Assembly (NCBI GenBank): GCA_030632725.1
Contig: DAOVUF010000113.1
Location: forward strand, 1-13,557
Origin: QNES01 sp023143415
GTDB taxonomy: Bacteria > Pseudomonadota > Gammaproteobacteria > Beggiatoales > Beggiatoaceae
DNA: 13,557 bases
Direction of reading: 5' to 3'
Position numbers and translations under genes: made by a program. Of the stretch, positions 4,448 to 12,325 are shown in pieces; positions within the stretch are counted from its first letter, which is position 1, and every line of letters begins with the position of its first letter. Under the pieces are notes generated by a model. It was not told the DNA's origin. It saw nothing but the letters and a program-made list of their open reading frames with translations, and did not search any database.

Positions 4448-6703
4448 ATGGCTCACACATATAAAAAAATACCAAACAATCGCCCTCGTCGGTATCATTC
4501 CAATAAGCGTCCTTATTTGACTAAACGTCCCATACCTCGCCGCACAGGTTTTCGTTTTAAATGGTACTTGGTTGTACTCATTTTCCTACTGATTTTTCTC
4601 GGCATTTATGTCAGTTCTTTAGATGTTCAAGTTCGAGAGCAGTTTGAAGGCAAACGCTGGGCATTGCCTGCGCGTGTTTACGCTCGTCCCTTGGAAGTTT
4701 ACACGGGAAGACGTATAAGTGCGAATATGATGATTCAAGAACTCAAAGCACTTGGCTATCGTAAAACTCGCACACTAAATGAACCAGGACAATATCAGTA
4801 CACAAAAAATAATATTATAATCATCACTCGCGGCTTTAAATTTTGGGATGGAACAGATCCCTCACGTCAGGTACAAATACATTTTGCCGACAATCAAGTT
4901 GATTCTGTCAGTGAATTACAGCCTGAACGTCAATTAACTTTGCTGCGTTTAGAACCCAGATTGATAGGTAAAATCCATCCCACTCAGCATGAAGACCGCA
5001 TTTTAGTGCGCCTAGCCAATGTACAGAAATCACTAATTGATGCCATTATTGCGATGGAAGACCGTCGTTTTTTTCAACATTGGGGGATCAGTTTACGTGG
5101 TTTGGTACGTGCTTTTATCGCGAATTTCAAAGCGGGAGAGAGGGTACAGGGTGGCAGCACAATTACGCAACAGCTGGTTAAAAACTTTTATCTGACTCCA
5201 GAACGTACATTCAAGCGTAAAATTAATGAAGCCATCATGGCTTTATTATTAGAATGGCATTATAGCAAAGAACAAATTCTTGAAGCCTATTTTAATGAAG
5301 TCTTTTTGGGTCAAGATGGTGATCGTGCCATTCATGGTACAGGTCTAGCCGCACTGTTTTACTTTGGTCGTCCTTTGTCAGAACTCAAGTTACCACAATT
5401 AGCATTGCTAGTTAGCCTTATACGCGGAGCCTCAATTTATAATCCCCGAAAACATCCAGAACGTGTCCGCGCACGCCGCAATTTAGTGTTAGATTTGATG
5501 GCTGAACAAGGGAAAATCACGCCTGAAACGGCAAAAAATGCCAAAGATACCCCTTTGGGTATTACTAAAAAAGGGAGTGAAAGTCAATTTCCATATCCCG
5601 CTTTTATAGGACTAGTACGTCGTCAATTGCATCAGGACTATCGTGAAGAAGATTTGCGTTCAGAAGGATTACAAATCTTTACAACCCTTGATCCCTCAAT
5701 TCAGAAAAAAGGGGAAGAAGTCATGATCAATGGTTTAAAAAAGCTACAAAAAAGTCGTCGTAAAGCACGCAACTTAGAAGGAGCAATGGTCGTCACTAAC
5801 AGTGAAAATGGTGAAGTATTAGCATTGATTAATGGTAAAAATCCCCACTATGCCGGTTTTAATCGTCCCCTCAATGCCGTGCGCCAGATTGGCTCATTAG
5901 TTAAAGTGGCGGTCTATTTAACCGCGTTAGAAAAAAATCACTCTTACAGTCTAACGACCCCACTTGATGACAGTCCCTATCGGTGGAAAAATCCCGCCGG
6001 CGGTGTTTGGAAACCACAAAATTATGATCATCGTTCACATGGTAACGTTCCCTTGTACCGTGCCTTAGCCAATTCCTACAACTTGGCAACAGTACGTTTA
6101 GGAATGAAATTGGGACTCACTCATATTCATGAAACCCTTAAACGTTTGGGGATTGAACGTGAATTTAGAATGTTTCCCTCTGTACTGCTGGGTAGTATTT
6201 CTTTGACTCCGCTAGAGGTGGCACAAATGTATCAAACCATTGCCAGTGGTGGATTCCGTGTCCCAATTCGTACAATTCGTGCCGTCTTAGATCGTGAAGG
6301 AAGACAAAAAGAACATTATGGTATTGATATAGAACACCGTTTTGACGCTGCGCCTATCTTTTTGCTCAATTATGCTTTACAACAAGTGGTGCGGGCAGGT
6401 ACGGGACGTAGAGTTGCTAAAACATTAGCACCGGAGATGGTATTGGCTGGGAAAACCGGTACCAGTAATAATTTACGGGATAGCTGGTTTGCTGGCTTTA
6501 GCAGTGAATTATTAACAGTGACTTGGGTGGGACGCGATGATAATAAACCGATGGGTCTTAGCGGTAGTTCAGGCGCAATGGTGATCTGGAGAAATTTCAT
6601 AAAAGCCGTTCTTCCAGAAGCTGTCGCTCCAGTGACACCCAATGGGATACAATGGCGTTCAATCAGAAACAAACGCATACCGTTTATTGTCCGTTCACAT
6701 TAG
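4448..6703 (+). CDS. mrcB: Penicillin-binding protein 1B, bifunctional peptidoglycan synthase
   Basis: Class A PBP that polymerises lipid II into glycan strands and cross-links them at the outer face of the inner membrane. A basic cytoplasmic tail (1-38) precedes one membrane anchor (about 39-57). A UB2H-like region (about 65-155, RWALPARVYARPLEVY) is where outer-membrane lipoprotein LpoB docks in relatives. The glycosyltransferase domain has catalytic Glu204 (MEDRRFF), GGSTITQQLVKN (235-246) and KRKINEAIMALLLE (256-269). The transpeptidase domain has SLVK (Ser483, Lys486), SYN (543-545) and KTGT (669-672), so both activities look intact. At 751 aa it is shorter than E. coli PBP1b (844), mainly at the ends. 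No ribosome-binding site is obvious before ATG, but the N-terminus fits the family. It is monocistronic, facing proS across a terminator. Confidence 0.95.
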   Translation: MAHTYKKIPNNRPRRYHSNKRPYLTKRPIPRRTGFRFKWYLVVLIFLLIFLGIYVSSLDVQVREQFEGKRWALPARVYARPLEVYTGRRISANMMIQELKALGYRKTRTLNEPGQYQYTKNNIIIITRGFKFWDGTDPSRQVQIHFADNQVDSVSELQPERQLTLLRLEPRLIGKIHPTQHEDRILVRLANVQKSLIDAIIAMEDRRFFQHWGISLRGLVRAFIANFKAGERVQGGSTITQQLVKNFYLTPERTFKRKINEAIMALLLEWHYSKEQILEAYFNEVFLGQDGDRAIHGTGLAALFYFGRPLSELKLPQLALLVSLIRGASIYNPRKHPERVRARRNLVLDLMAEQGKITPETAKNAKDTPLGITKKGSESQFPYPAFIGLVRRQLHQDYREEDLRSEGLQIFTTLDPSIQKKGEEVMINGLKKLQKSRRKARNLEGAMVVTNSENGEVLALINGKNPHYAGFNRPLNAVRQIGSLVKVAVYLTALEKNHSYSLTTPLDDSPYRWKNPAGGVWKPQNYDHRSHGNVPLYRALANSYNLATVRLGMKLGLTHIHETLKRLGIEREFRMFPSVLLGSISLTPLEVAQMYQTIASGGFRVPIRTIRAVLDREGRQKEHYGIDIEHRFDAAPIFLLNYALQQVVRAGTGRRVAKTLAPEMVLAGKTGTSNNLRDSWFAGFSSELLTVTWVGRDDNKPMGLSGSSGAMVIWRNFIKAVLPEAVAPVTPNGIQWRSIRNKRIPFIVRSH

Positions 6704-6727
6704 GTGAATGGGTACCTTTCTGAAACA

Positions 6728-6760
6728 AAACCTGACAGGTTTTTAAAACCTGTCAGGTTT
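6728..6760. terminator. Bidirectional terminator palindrome between mrcB and proS
   Basis: Perfect 16-bp arms (AAACCTGACAGGTTTT and its complement) around one base. The core CCTGACAGG is shared with the AGACCTG palindromes. It lies 25 nt after the mrcB stop and 10 nt after the proS stop, with T/A tracts in the inner stem, so it is well placed to end both converging transcripts. Confidence 0.6.
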
Positions 6761-6769
6761 GGCTCTTTA

Positions 6770-8485
6770 TTATAGGCTGCCCGTATGCAACTTCTCCTTA
6801 ATAAATTCAATCACGTTTTCCATCTGCACATACTGAGCCTTTTTATCGCGCCGTCCTTTATACTCTATCTCACCCTTATCTAATCCACGTTCCCCAATGA
6901 CCAAACGGTGCGGAATCCCTATCAATTCAGAATTTGCAAACATCACGCCAGGGCGTTCTCGGCGATCATCAAATAAAACTTCTATCTTCTCCGCCTGTAA
7001 TTTAGCATAAATCTCTTGAGCAGCATCGCGTAGCCGCTGGGATTTGTGCATGTTCATCGGCAAGAGGGCAACGGAAAACGGTGCAATGGCTTGAGTCCAA
7101 ATAATACCATATTTATCATGGTTTTGTTCAATAGCGGCGGCAACCAAGCGGGAGACACCAATACCATAACAACCCATTGTTAAAATGGTCGCATTTCCAT
7201 CTTCAGCCAGCACTGTTGCTTGCATGGCTTTACTATATTTTTCACCTAACTGGAAAATATGCCCCACCTCAATGCCACGCGCGATGCCTAACACACCCTC
7301 ACCATCTGGGCTAGGATCACCGACTTCAACATTGCGTAAATCAACCGCTTGTGGTTCTGGACAATCGCGTCCCCAGTTGACATGGGTTAAATGTTGTCCC
7401 TCTTTATTCGCACCGCAGACAAAATCGGCTAAATGGGCGGCACTGTGATCAACCAATACAGGTACGTTTAAATCAACAGGACCAATTGATCCAATATCGC
7501 ACCCAATGGCTTCGCTAATTTTTACCGGTTCAGAAAACGTCAATGGATGAGCGACTTGGGGCAATTTAGCCGCCTTGATTCCATTGAGCGTGTGATCGCC
7601 CCGTAGCACTAATGCAACTAAGCCTTCTTCACCTTTAACGATCAATGTTTTAACACATTGTGAAGGTTTAACGTTTAAAAATTGGCTCACATCTTCTATA
7701 GTATGTTGATCAGGCGTATCCACTACCGTCATCAGGGCAGTTGGCTGGGGACGTTCACTGGTAGGCGGTAAGGCGGGAGCCATTTCCACATTAGCGGCAT
7801 AATTCCCCGTCGTACTGTAAGCAATCGCATCTTCACCTGATTCTGCTAAAACATGAAATTCATGTGAGGCACTGCCACCAATATTACCAGAATCCGCCAG
7901 CACCGCGCGAAATGTCAACCCTAAGCGTTTGAAAATATTAGAGTATGTTTCAAACATCACCTCGTAAGTTTCTTGCAGTGAAGTGTGATCTAAATGGAAA
8001 GAATAAGCGTCCTTCATCAAGAACTCACGCGCCCGCATGATGCCAAAACGGGGACGAATTTCATCGCGGAACTTGGTTTGAATTTGGTAGAAATTAGCCG
8101 GTAATTGCTTATAACTGCGAATTTCGTTGCGGATTAAATTGGTGATAATTTCCTCATGGGTTGGTCCAAAACAAAATTCACGCGCATGACGATCATTAAA
8201 ACGCAATAATTCAGGACCGTATTCTTCCCAACGCCCTGATTCTTGCCACAATTCTGCTGGCTGAACGGCTGGCATCAATACTTCTTGCGCCCCAGATTTG
8301 TCCATTTCTTCACGGACAATATTTTCGACTTTGTGCAAGACGCGCAATCCTAGCGGTAACCAAGTATATAATCCGGCAGCCAGTTTACGAATCATGCCCG
8401 CACGTAGCATGAGTTGGTGACTAATAATCTCTGCATCGGCGGGATTTTCTTTAAGTGTAGCAAGTAAAAAACGGGTAGTACGCAT
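6770..8485 (-). CDS. proS: Proline--tRNA ligase
   Basis: Class II aminoacyl-tRNA synthetase that charges tRNA-Pro in the cytosol. At 571 aa from ATG 8485 it matches the bacterial form (572 aa in E. coli) and opens MRTTRFLLATLKENPADAE as expected. Motif 1 region: LAAGLYTWLPLG (36-47). Motif 2: FRDEIRPRFGIMRAREF (139-155). The inserted editing domain (about 224-405), which clears mischarged Ala-tRNA-Pro, has the key Lys279 (CVKTLIVKG). Motif 3: GCYGIGVSR (438-446). The anticodon-binding domain is about 470-571. An in-frame ATG at 8530 would add 15 residues, but that stretch is encoded by the terminus of a repeat element (VALSRY from GTAACGACTCAGGGC read in reverse) and is absent from the family, so it is rejected. 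The ribosome-binding site is weak. The gene stands alone. Confidence 0.97.
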   Translation of the reverse strand: MRTTRFLLATLKENPADAEIISHQLMLRAGMIRKLAAGLYTWLPLGLRVLHKVENIVREEMDKSGAQEVLMPAVQPAELWQESGRWEEYGPELLRFNDRHAREFCFGPTHEEIITNLIRNEIRSYKQLPANFYQIQTKFRDEIRPRFGIMRAREFLMKDAYSFHLDHTSLQETYEVMFETYSNIFKRLGLTFRAVLADSGNIGGSASHEFHVLAESGEDAIAYSTTGNYAANVEMAPALPPTSERPQPTALMTVVDTPDQHTIEDVSQFLNVKPSQCVKTLIVKGEEGLVALVLRGDHTLNGIKAAKLPQVAHPLTFSEPVKISEAIGCDIGSIGPVDLNVPVLVDHSAAHLADFVCGANKEGQHLTHVNWGRDCPEPQAVDLRNVEVGDPSPDGEGVLGIARGIEVGHIFQLGEKYSKAMQATVLAEDGNATILTMGCYGIGVSRLVAAAIEQNHDKYGIIWTQAIAPFSVALLPMNMHKSQRLRDAAQEIYAKLQAEKIEVLFDDRRERPGVMFANSELIGIPHRLVIGERGLDKGEIEYKGRRDKKAQYVQMENVIEFIKEKLHTGSL

Positions 8486-8509
8486 AGTTTCTTTTATATT
8501 ATTAGGTTT

Positions 8510-8612
8510 GTAACGACTCAGGGCAACCACAAGGGGGTGCAGCCTACATCAGAAGATTTTCGTCAGTCTTCATAAGAATATTGTAGGCTGCACACCTTTA
8601 TGGTTGCCCTGA
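8510..8612. mobile_element. Third, unexpanded GTAAC-ACTCAG element
   Basis: The left end reads GTAACGACTCAGGGCAACC. TCAGGGCAACCACAAGG onward (8518-8548) pairs with 8582-8612 in 28 of 31 positions. The core ATTTTCGTCA and CATAAGAATATT match the 1400-1600 element. It lacks both the arm duplication and the nested palindrome of that copy, so it shows the basic form. The right terminus is degraded after CCCTGA and no clear flanking duplication remains. It lies 25 nt upstream of the proS start. Confidence 0.72.
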
Positions 8613-8920
8613 TAAAAATAAGCAAAAACTTATGTTAAAATACTTCAATGTACCGATTTATGATAAGTTTCAGGCTATCATTTTTTTAAAAGTGGCTAAT
8701 TGTCAATGGTGAATTATACGCCACAAAATAAAACTGGGATACATTGATCCTGAACCCTATAAAGGGATATGCTGAGTTCCAAATATTCCGTTGACCTTTT
8801 TTGGTCATCCAAATAATACACTTGATAAGAAAAAATTGGGTAAAACAATATTAATTAAATAAGTTTAATTATTAAATCTAATTACTATGAGGCTCTTGCA
8901 AAATTCATGGATGAAAACGA

Positions 8921-8942
8921 GGGCGAACACGCAGGTTCGCCC
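8921..8942. repeat. Short GGGCGAAC hairpin
   Basis: GGGCGAAC and GTTCGCCC pair perfectly around ACGCAG and are followed by CTTTT. A related left half, CAGGGCGAACACACAGG, occurs at 9834-9850 and is interrupted there by a TTCGAGG palindrome. Confidence 0.75.
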
Positions 8943-9036
8943 CTTTTGAATGTTCCGCATGTTGTACCTAAGCATAAGTTTTAATACTTTTTGGTATCCA
9001 ACATTAACTTTGATCGCTAGTCATTTTGTCGCAGCC

Positions 9037-9064
9037 AAAGCTGAAGCGTTGAACTCCATCATAT
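9037..9064. repeat. Unfilled relative of the 1215-1348 element interior
   Basis: AAAGCTGAAGCGTT (9037-9050) is directly followed by GAACTCCAT. In the 1215-1348 element the same two blocks are separated by a palindrome. Downstream, GCTTCAGTACCTAC (9077-9090) resembles the degraded right terminus of that element. Confidence 0.75.
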
Positions 9065-9100
9065 CCGATAATTTATGCTTCAGTACCTACAACCATATTT

Positions 9101-9109
9101 TGTTATACT
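9101..9109 (+). promoter_or_regulatory. Extended -10 promoter for the DUF502 gene
   Basis: TGTTATACT fits an extended -10 box and lies 33 nt before the ATG at 9143. No clear -35 box is visible. Confidence 0.45.
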
Positions 9110-9142
9110 ACAAGAGATAAACTTAACCATTAAAGGACTATT

Positions 9143-9712
9143 ATGATTAAACATTTTGCTAAAAATTTCATTGCAGGTATGATTGCAATGTTGCCAATCG
9201 TCAGCACATTTATTGCCATGGCGTTCATTGAAAGAAGCCTTTCATTATCCGGCATCGCCGATTTGGAATTTTATTTTCCCGGTTTGGGAATTATTATAGC
9301 TGTTGTGACGCTCTATTTGATTGGTTTATTGGCGACTTCTTTTCTTGGCAAATTGGTTTGGAATAGTATTGATTTCCTCTTTGAGCGTATCCCGGCGATT
9401 GGGCAAATATACAAAGCGATTAAGGAGATATTGGGGTATGATACTGGCGATGAAACCGTATTTAAGGCTGTTGTGCTATATAAAGATACCGCAAGTGATT
9501 CTGAAGAAATCGGTTTGGTGACGAAGGAGTATCAAGATGATGATGGTTGCCGCATGTCATTTGTTTATGTTCCAAATTCGCCAACTCCCACAAGTGGTCG
9601 ATTGGTGATAATCAAGTCAGATAAATTGAAGGAGATTGATATGACTCCCAATGAAGCATTTAAAATGATTTTAGCTGTGGGGAAAGTCGATATGAAAATG
9701 ACTTCCAAATGA
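9143..9712 (+). CDS. DUF502 family membrane protein
   Basis: A 189-aa inner-membrane protein of unknown biochemical function. Two membrane segments are visible, at about 9-29 and 46-69. They are followed by the family's RIPAIGQIYKAIKEI block (82-96) and, in the soluble C-terminal domain, VYVPNSPTPTSG (141-152) and the final DMTPNEAFKMILAVG (166-180), which match the DUF502 pattern closely. AAAGGA at 9132-9137, five bases before ATG, supports the start. It appears monocistronic: repeat-laden spacers lie on both sides. A hairpin overlapping its stop (9711-9746) lacks a T tract, so how transcription ends is uncertain. Confidence 0.9.
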   Translation: MIKHFAKNFIAGMIAMLPIVSTFIAMAFIERSLSLSGIADLEFYFPGLGIIIAVVTLYLIGLLATSFLGKLVWNSIDFLFERIPAIGQIYKAIKEILGYDTGDETVFKAVVLYKDTASDSEEIGLVTKEYQDDDGCRMSFVYVPNSPTPTSGRLVIIKSDKLKEIDMTPNEAFKMILAVGKVDMKMTSK

Positions 9713-9779
9713 GAAACGGCCCGTTTTTTGAAACTGGCCATTTCTCCCCTACAAGCACAGAATACGCGGTGTTTTGTAG

Positions 9780-9801
9780 GGGCAGACCTGCGTGTCTGCC
9801 C
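9780..9801. repeat. Short GGGCAGAC hairpin
   Basis: GGGCAGAC pairs with GTCTGCCC around CTGCGT. It has the same design and spacing as the GGGCGAAC hairpin at 8921-8942 with two stem bases changed on both arms, so the two are probably related. Confidence 0.7.
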
Positions 9802-9850
9802 TGAGCTTTAGCCTCAATGCCATTAAGTTAAGCCAGGGCGAACACACAGG

Positions 9851-9895
9851 ATTCGAGGTTTTAGTTTTTTTGAAAAAAAAACTAAAACCTCGAAT
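9851..9895. repeat. TTCGAGG-type palindrome, fourth full copy
   Basis: Perfect 21-bp arms (9851-9871 and 9875-9895) with a GAA loop; its central 43 bp equal the copy at 1269-1311. The left flank CAGGGCGAACACACAGG is the left half of a GGGCGAAC hairpin, so this copy too seems to have landed inside another repeat. Confidence 0.92.
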
Positions 9896-9966
9896 GCCCC
9901 CTACTAAAATCCGAAAATTTAAAATAATTGGGTTCAGAGTTCCCCAGTTTTTTATAAGGAAAAATA

Positions 9967-10222
9967 ATGCATTGGTCAAAAATACGTCAAGCCTACCCTA
10001 AGCAATGGTTGGTTGTTGAAGCGTTAGAAGCGCATACAACCAAGAACAATGCAACCAGATCGTTTATCGGTTCTTGAAACTTGCAACAGTGGTGTTGAAG
10101 CGATGCAAAGCTATCGCCGTCTCCACAAACAATATCCCAACCGTGAATTTTATTTTGTCCATACCAGTCGTGAAGAACTTAATATTCATGAAATTCAATG
10201 GTATGGTATTAGGAGTAGTAAA
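9967..10222 (+). pseudogene. Frameshifted small conserved hypothetical gene
   Basis: TAAGGA (9955-9960) precedes ATG and a frame reading MHWSKIRQAYPKQWLVVEAL, which stops at 10077. The continuation, QPDRLSVLETCNSG then MQSYRRLHKQYP and FYFVHTSREEL, is in the next frame from about 10049, so one frameshift near 10045-10055 splits the gene. Joined, it would be about 85 aa and resembles a small conserved protein I recall from cyanobacteria and sulfur bacteria (start HWSxIRxxYPxQWL, end HTSREELxIxExxWxGIR), of unknown function. After IQWYGIR the frame runs straight into a repeat hairpin, which supplies 50 or so foreign residues. Two overlapping genes are possible, but the shared family match across both frames favours a broken gene. 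Confidence 0.72.
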
Positions 10223-10310
10223 GTAGGGTGGGTAGAGCGAAAGCGAAACCCACCGCAACCATTTAATATTGAGAAATGGTGGGTTTCCGCTTCGCTCCTA
10301 CCCACCCTAC
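10223..10310. repeat. GTAGGGTGGGTA inverted repeat forming a long hairpin
   Basis: The left arm (10223-10254, GTAGGGTGGGTAGAGCGAAA onward) pairs with the right arm (10278-10310) over 32-33 bases with a few mismatches and one indel. The loop is 23 nt. It sits exactly at the C-terminal end of the broken gene before it. It resembles dispersed hairpin repeats I recall from other gammaproteobacteria. Confidence 0.88.
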
Positions 10311-10315
10311 GCTTG

Positions 10316-10356
10316 CTAAAACCTCGAATGCCCCCTACGAAAATCCAAAAAATTAA
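10316..10356. repeat. Direct copy of 9882-9922, carrying half a TTCGAGG palindrome
   Basis: CTAAAACCTCGAATGCCCCC and the following AAAATCC block match 9882-9922 in about 38 of 41 positions, 434 bp apart. Here only the right half of the palindrome is present. The two copies bracket the broken gene and the long hairpin. Confidence 0.85.
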
Positions 10357-10366
10357 CCGCGCGGAG

Positions 10367-10372
10367 TATAAT
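10367..10372 (+). promoter_or_regulatory. Possible -10 box for the NACHT gene
   Basis: A perfect TATAAT lies 49 nt before the ATG at 10422, just after the direct repeat that ends at 10356. No -35 box is recognisable, so this is weak. Confidence 0.3.
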
Positions 10373-10421
10373 TAACAATTTGCTCAGATAAATTAACGAA
10401 AACATTGGGAAAAAATTTAAG

Positions 10422-12137
10422 ATGATGGAAATTTCAGAACTGAAAATAAAACTGATTGATGAACTCAAACTTGAGTTTGAAAATCCAATGATTAGCCCTT
10501 TTGCTTTTGATTGGGAGAAAGGGGTTGATTTGTTATTTGAAGTGGTTCGTTGTGCTGGCGGTTTTGAACCATTTAAAGAGGCTTTGGAAAAGCTGTTGAA
10601 CTCAACGGATTTTAATGCTTTAAGTGGTTTTATGACGTATTTAGAACGTTATTTAACTTTTGTTGGGCGTTTTATTGGTGAAATTCAATCGGAAGAGGAA
10701 TTGACTTTATTGCCTATCTTGAAAAGATTAAAACTCCACAGCAAGTCTTATCCTAAGCTGAGTCGAACAGAATTACCAAAATACATCGACAAGCCCGAAT
10801 GTTTATCTCATTTTTGTCGAGCCTATTGTACTCGCAATGAGGTTGATCATTGTAAAAAAGACAGTCAATCTTTGTTGCCGCCTTGGGCGAATCGTCGTGT
10901 TGAATTTGTACAAAATGCCAGCAGCGTTTTAGTCGTGATGGTTTACGCGACTTTGAAGCATTATGACGCTCTGCGACAAACGATTGAAAATCAGAAAATC
11001 AAACATCCTGACGTTAACTCTTATCTTGTTGATTTAATTGATGATTTTAAGCGTTGGGAACGCATTTTTGTGAGTATTCGTGGTGCTGAAAAAATTGAGT
11101 TATATGCGCGTGAAGAGTTTGATGAGCAAGATAGGAGATTGCGGGAAGACACGATTGATCATTTGCGTCGAGAATTTCCTCGATTAATGATATCTGGCGA
11201 TGCGGGCATGGGGAAAACCACCACTTTGCAATATTTGGCTTATGAAGATGCGCTTCGATGTCAAAAAGAGGCTGAACAGAATCTGCCATTTTATTTAGAT
11301 CTGAAGTCGCTTGCGACGGGTAATCTGACATTGATCAGTAAAATTTTTGATGAGCTACGTCGTTTTCCCGTTGAGTTTGTTGAGACGAGATTGCAAAAGG
11401 GCAAAATTAATTTGTTTTTGGATGGTTTAAATGAATTAGGTGCTCAAGTTGGTTCGGTTGAAAAGCAAATTCAGGATTTGATTGAACGTTATCCTGATGT
11501 ACCGTTATTGCTTTCAAGTCGGAACAGTCATCGGTTCAATATCTCTAAAACGGAACGGATGCCGGTTTTTGGACTGAATAAAATGCGAACCCACCAAATT
11601 GAAGATTTTTTATCAAAAATGGCTTTGCCCGCTGCGAATGAAGTGATTCGGGCGGAAATGGCTGTTGATGAAGTTTTTGCGGATTGGTTAAGGGTGCCGA
11701 TGTTGTTGAAAATGATTATTGAGGTGGTGGAAGATAGGCAAAAAAATCCTGAATATCAAGATGATCCCATTCCAGAAAATACGAATGAATTAAAGGATAG
11801 TTTTATTGATAGGTTGTATCAGCGTGAAGGCGAGCGAGATAGTCGGTTTAGTAAAATCACTTTTGATGCGTTGACAACGCATTTTGCAACGAGACTCTTT
11901 GAGAAAAAGGAAAGTAATACGGCGATTACGAGAGATGAAACGATCCGTATTTTGACAGAAAAAGTCAAAAGCGGTTTTCCTAATGCCGATTTAGATTATT
12001 TTTTGCGGGTGAGTACTGAAATTGGTATTTTGATGGTGCATAAAAATACTTATAGTTTTACGAACGAGCAGTATTTGGATTTTTACCGTGCGAAGGGAAT
12101 GCCAGATGATGAAGAGGATGAGTTTGATTTTACGTAA
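10422..12137 (+). CDS. STAND NTPase with NACHT domain, lacking its own sensor repeats
   Basis: Signal-transducing P-loop ATPase; bacterial relatives include anti-phage sensors. Residues 1-60 form a small helical region (VDLLFEVVRCAGGFEPFKEA) resembling effector-associated adaptor domains, an inference. Four cysteines and two histidines cluster at 127-144 (CLSHFCRAYCTRNEVDHC), perhaps binding metal. The NACHT core has Walker A GDAGMGKTT (259-267, Lys265), Walker B INLFLDGLNE (329-338) and a sensor-like LLLSSRN (362-368). YSFTNEQYLDFYRA (544-557) is the usual motif closing the winged-helix part. The protein then ends after an acidic tail (DDEEDEFDFT) at 571 aa, where relatives continue into a helical domain and repeats. 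The next ORF, 188 bp on, seems to carry these. No nuclease, TIR or protease effector is visible. TGGGA (10406-10410) is a distant ribosome-binding site; ATG at 10425 is an alternative start. Confidence 0.88.
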   Translation: MMEISELKIKLIDELKLEFENPMISPFAFDWEKGVDLLFEVVRCAGGFEPFKEALEKLLNSTDFNALSGFMTYLERYLTFVGRFIGEIQSEEELTLLPILKRLKLHSKSYPKLSRTELPKYIDKPECLSHFCRAYCTRNEVDHCKKDSQSLLPPWANRRVEFVQNASSVLVVMVYATLKHYDALRQTIENQKIKHPDVNSYLVDLIDDFKRWERIFVSIRGAEKIELYAREEFDEQDRRLREDTIDHLRREFPRLMISGDAGMGKTTTLQYLAYEDALRCQKEAEQNLPFYLDLKSLATGNLTLISKIFDELRRFPVEFVETRLQKGKINLFLDGLNELGAQVGSVEKQIQDLIERYPDVPLLLSSRNSHRFNISKTERMPVFGLNKMRTHQIEDFLSKMALPAANEVIRAEMAVDEVFADWLRVPMLLKMIIEVVEDRQKNPEYQDDPIPENTNELKDSFIDRLYQREGERDSRFSKITFDALTTHFATRLFEKKESNTAITRDETIRILTEKVKSGFPNADLDYFLRVSTEIGILMVHKNTYSFTNEQYLDFYRAKGMPDDEEDEFDFT

Positions 12138-12159
12138 CAGATCGTGTCTCATTAACGTA

Positions 12160-12275
12160 TAAGTACAACGGATTGGGGAATTGAACGGATTGATAAGAGG
12201 AAGAAGACTTAGCGCAGTGTCTCCGAAATTTTAACCTGGAATCCATCCGTTCAATTCCCTAATCCGTTGTACTTA
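12160..12275. repeat. Snap-back inverted repeat between the NACHT and PPR genes
   Basis: Arms of 35 bp (12160-12194 and 12241-12275) pair with two mismatches around a 46-nt loop. They start TAAGTACAACGGATT. The flanking octamers TTAACGTA and ATATCGTA agree in six of eight positions, possibly a worn target duplication. It begins 22 nt after the NACHT stop codon. It could be a small mobile element, a terminator, or a structured spacer that sets relative expression of the two genes. Confidence 0.85.
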
Positions 12276-12325
12276 ATATCGTACCTGATTCGTTTTTTTT
12301 CTTTTTACTCTCTTAGGAATGAATA

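Larger units (their letters stand above)
8613..9100. other. Gene-free AT-rich spacer between proS and the DUF502 gene
   Basis: I find no ORF with codon structure or a recognisable product on either strand and no tRNA. It holds a weak TGACC/GGTCA hairpin (8793-8807), an AT-rich stretch near 8845-8885, a GGGCGAAC hairpin (8921-8942) and a decayed relative of the 1215-1348 element (about 9031-9090). Confidence 0.6.

Noticed and set aside
8486..8530. N-terminal extension of ProRS
   Set aside because: Encoded partly by a repeat terminus and absent from the family, which starts at the ATG of 8485.
9711..9746. Hairpin GAGAAACGGCC / GGCCATTTCTC overlapping the DUF502 stop as a terminator
   Set aside because: One internal mismatch, a 14-nt loop and no T tract after it; not enough to call.
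9749..10001. Frames on both strands through the 9780-9895 hairpins
   Set aside because: Their translation is dictated by palindromes (Phe/Lys tracts); no conserved product.
10049..10375. A separate 108-codon gene starting at 10049
   Set aside because: Its first half is the continuation of the broken gene that starts at 9967, and its second half is translation of a hairpin repeat.
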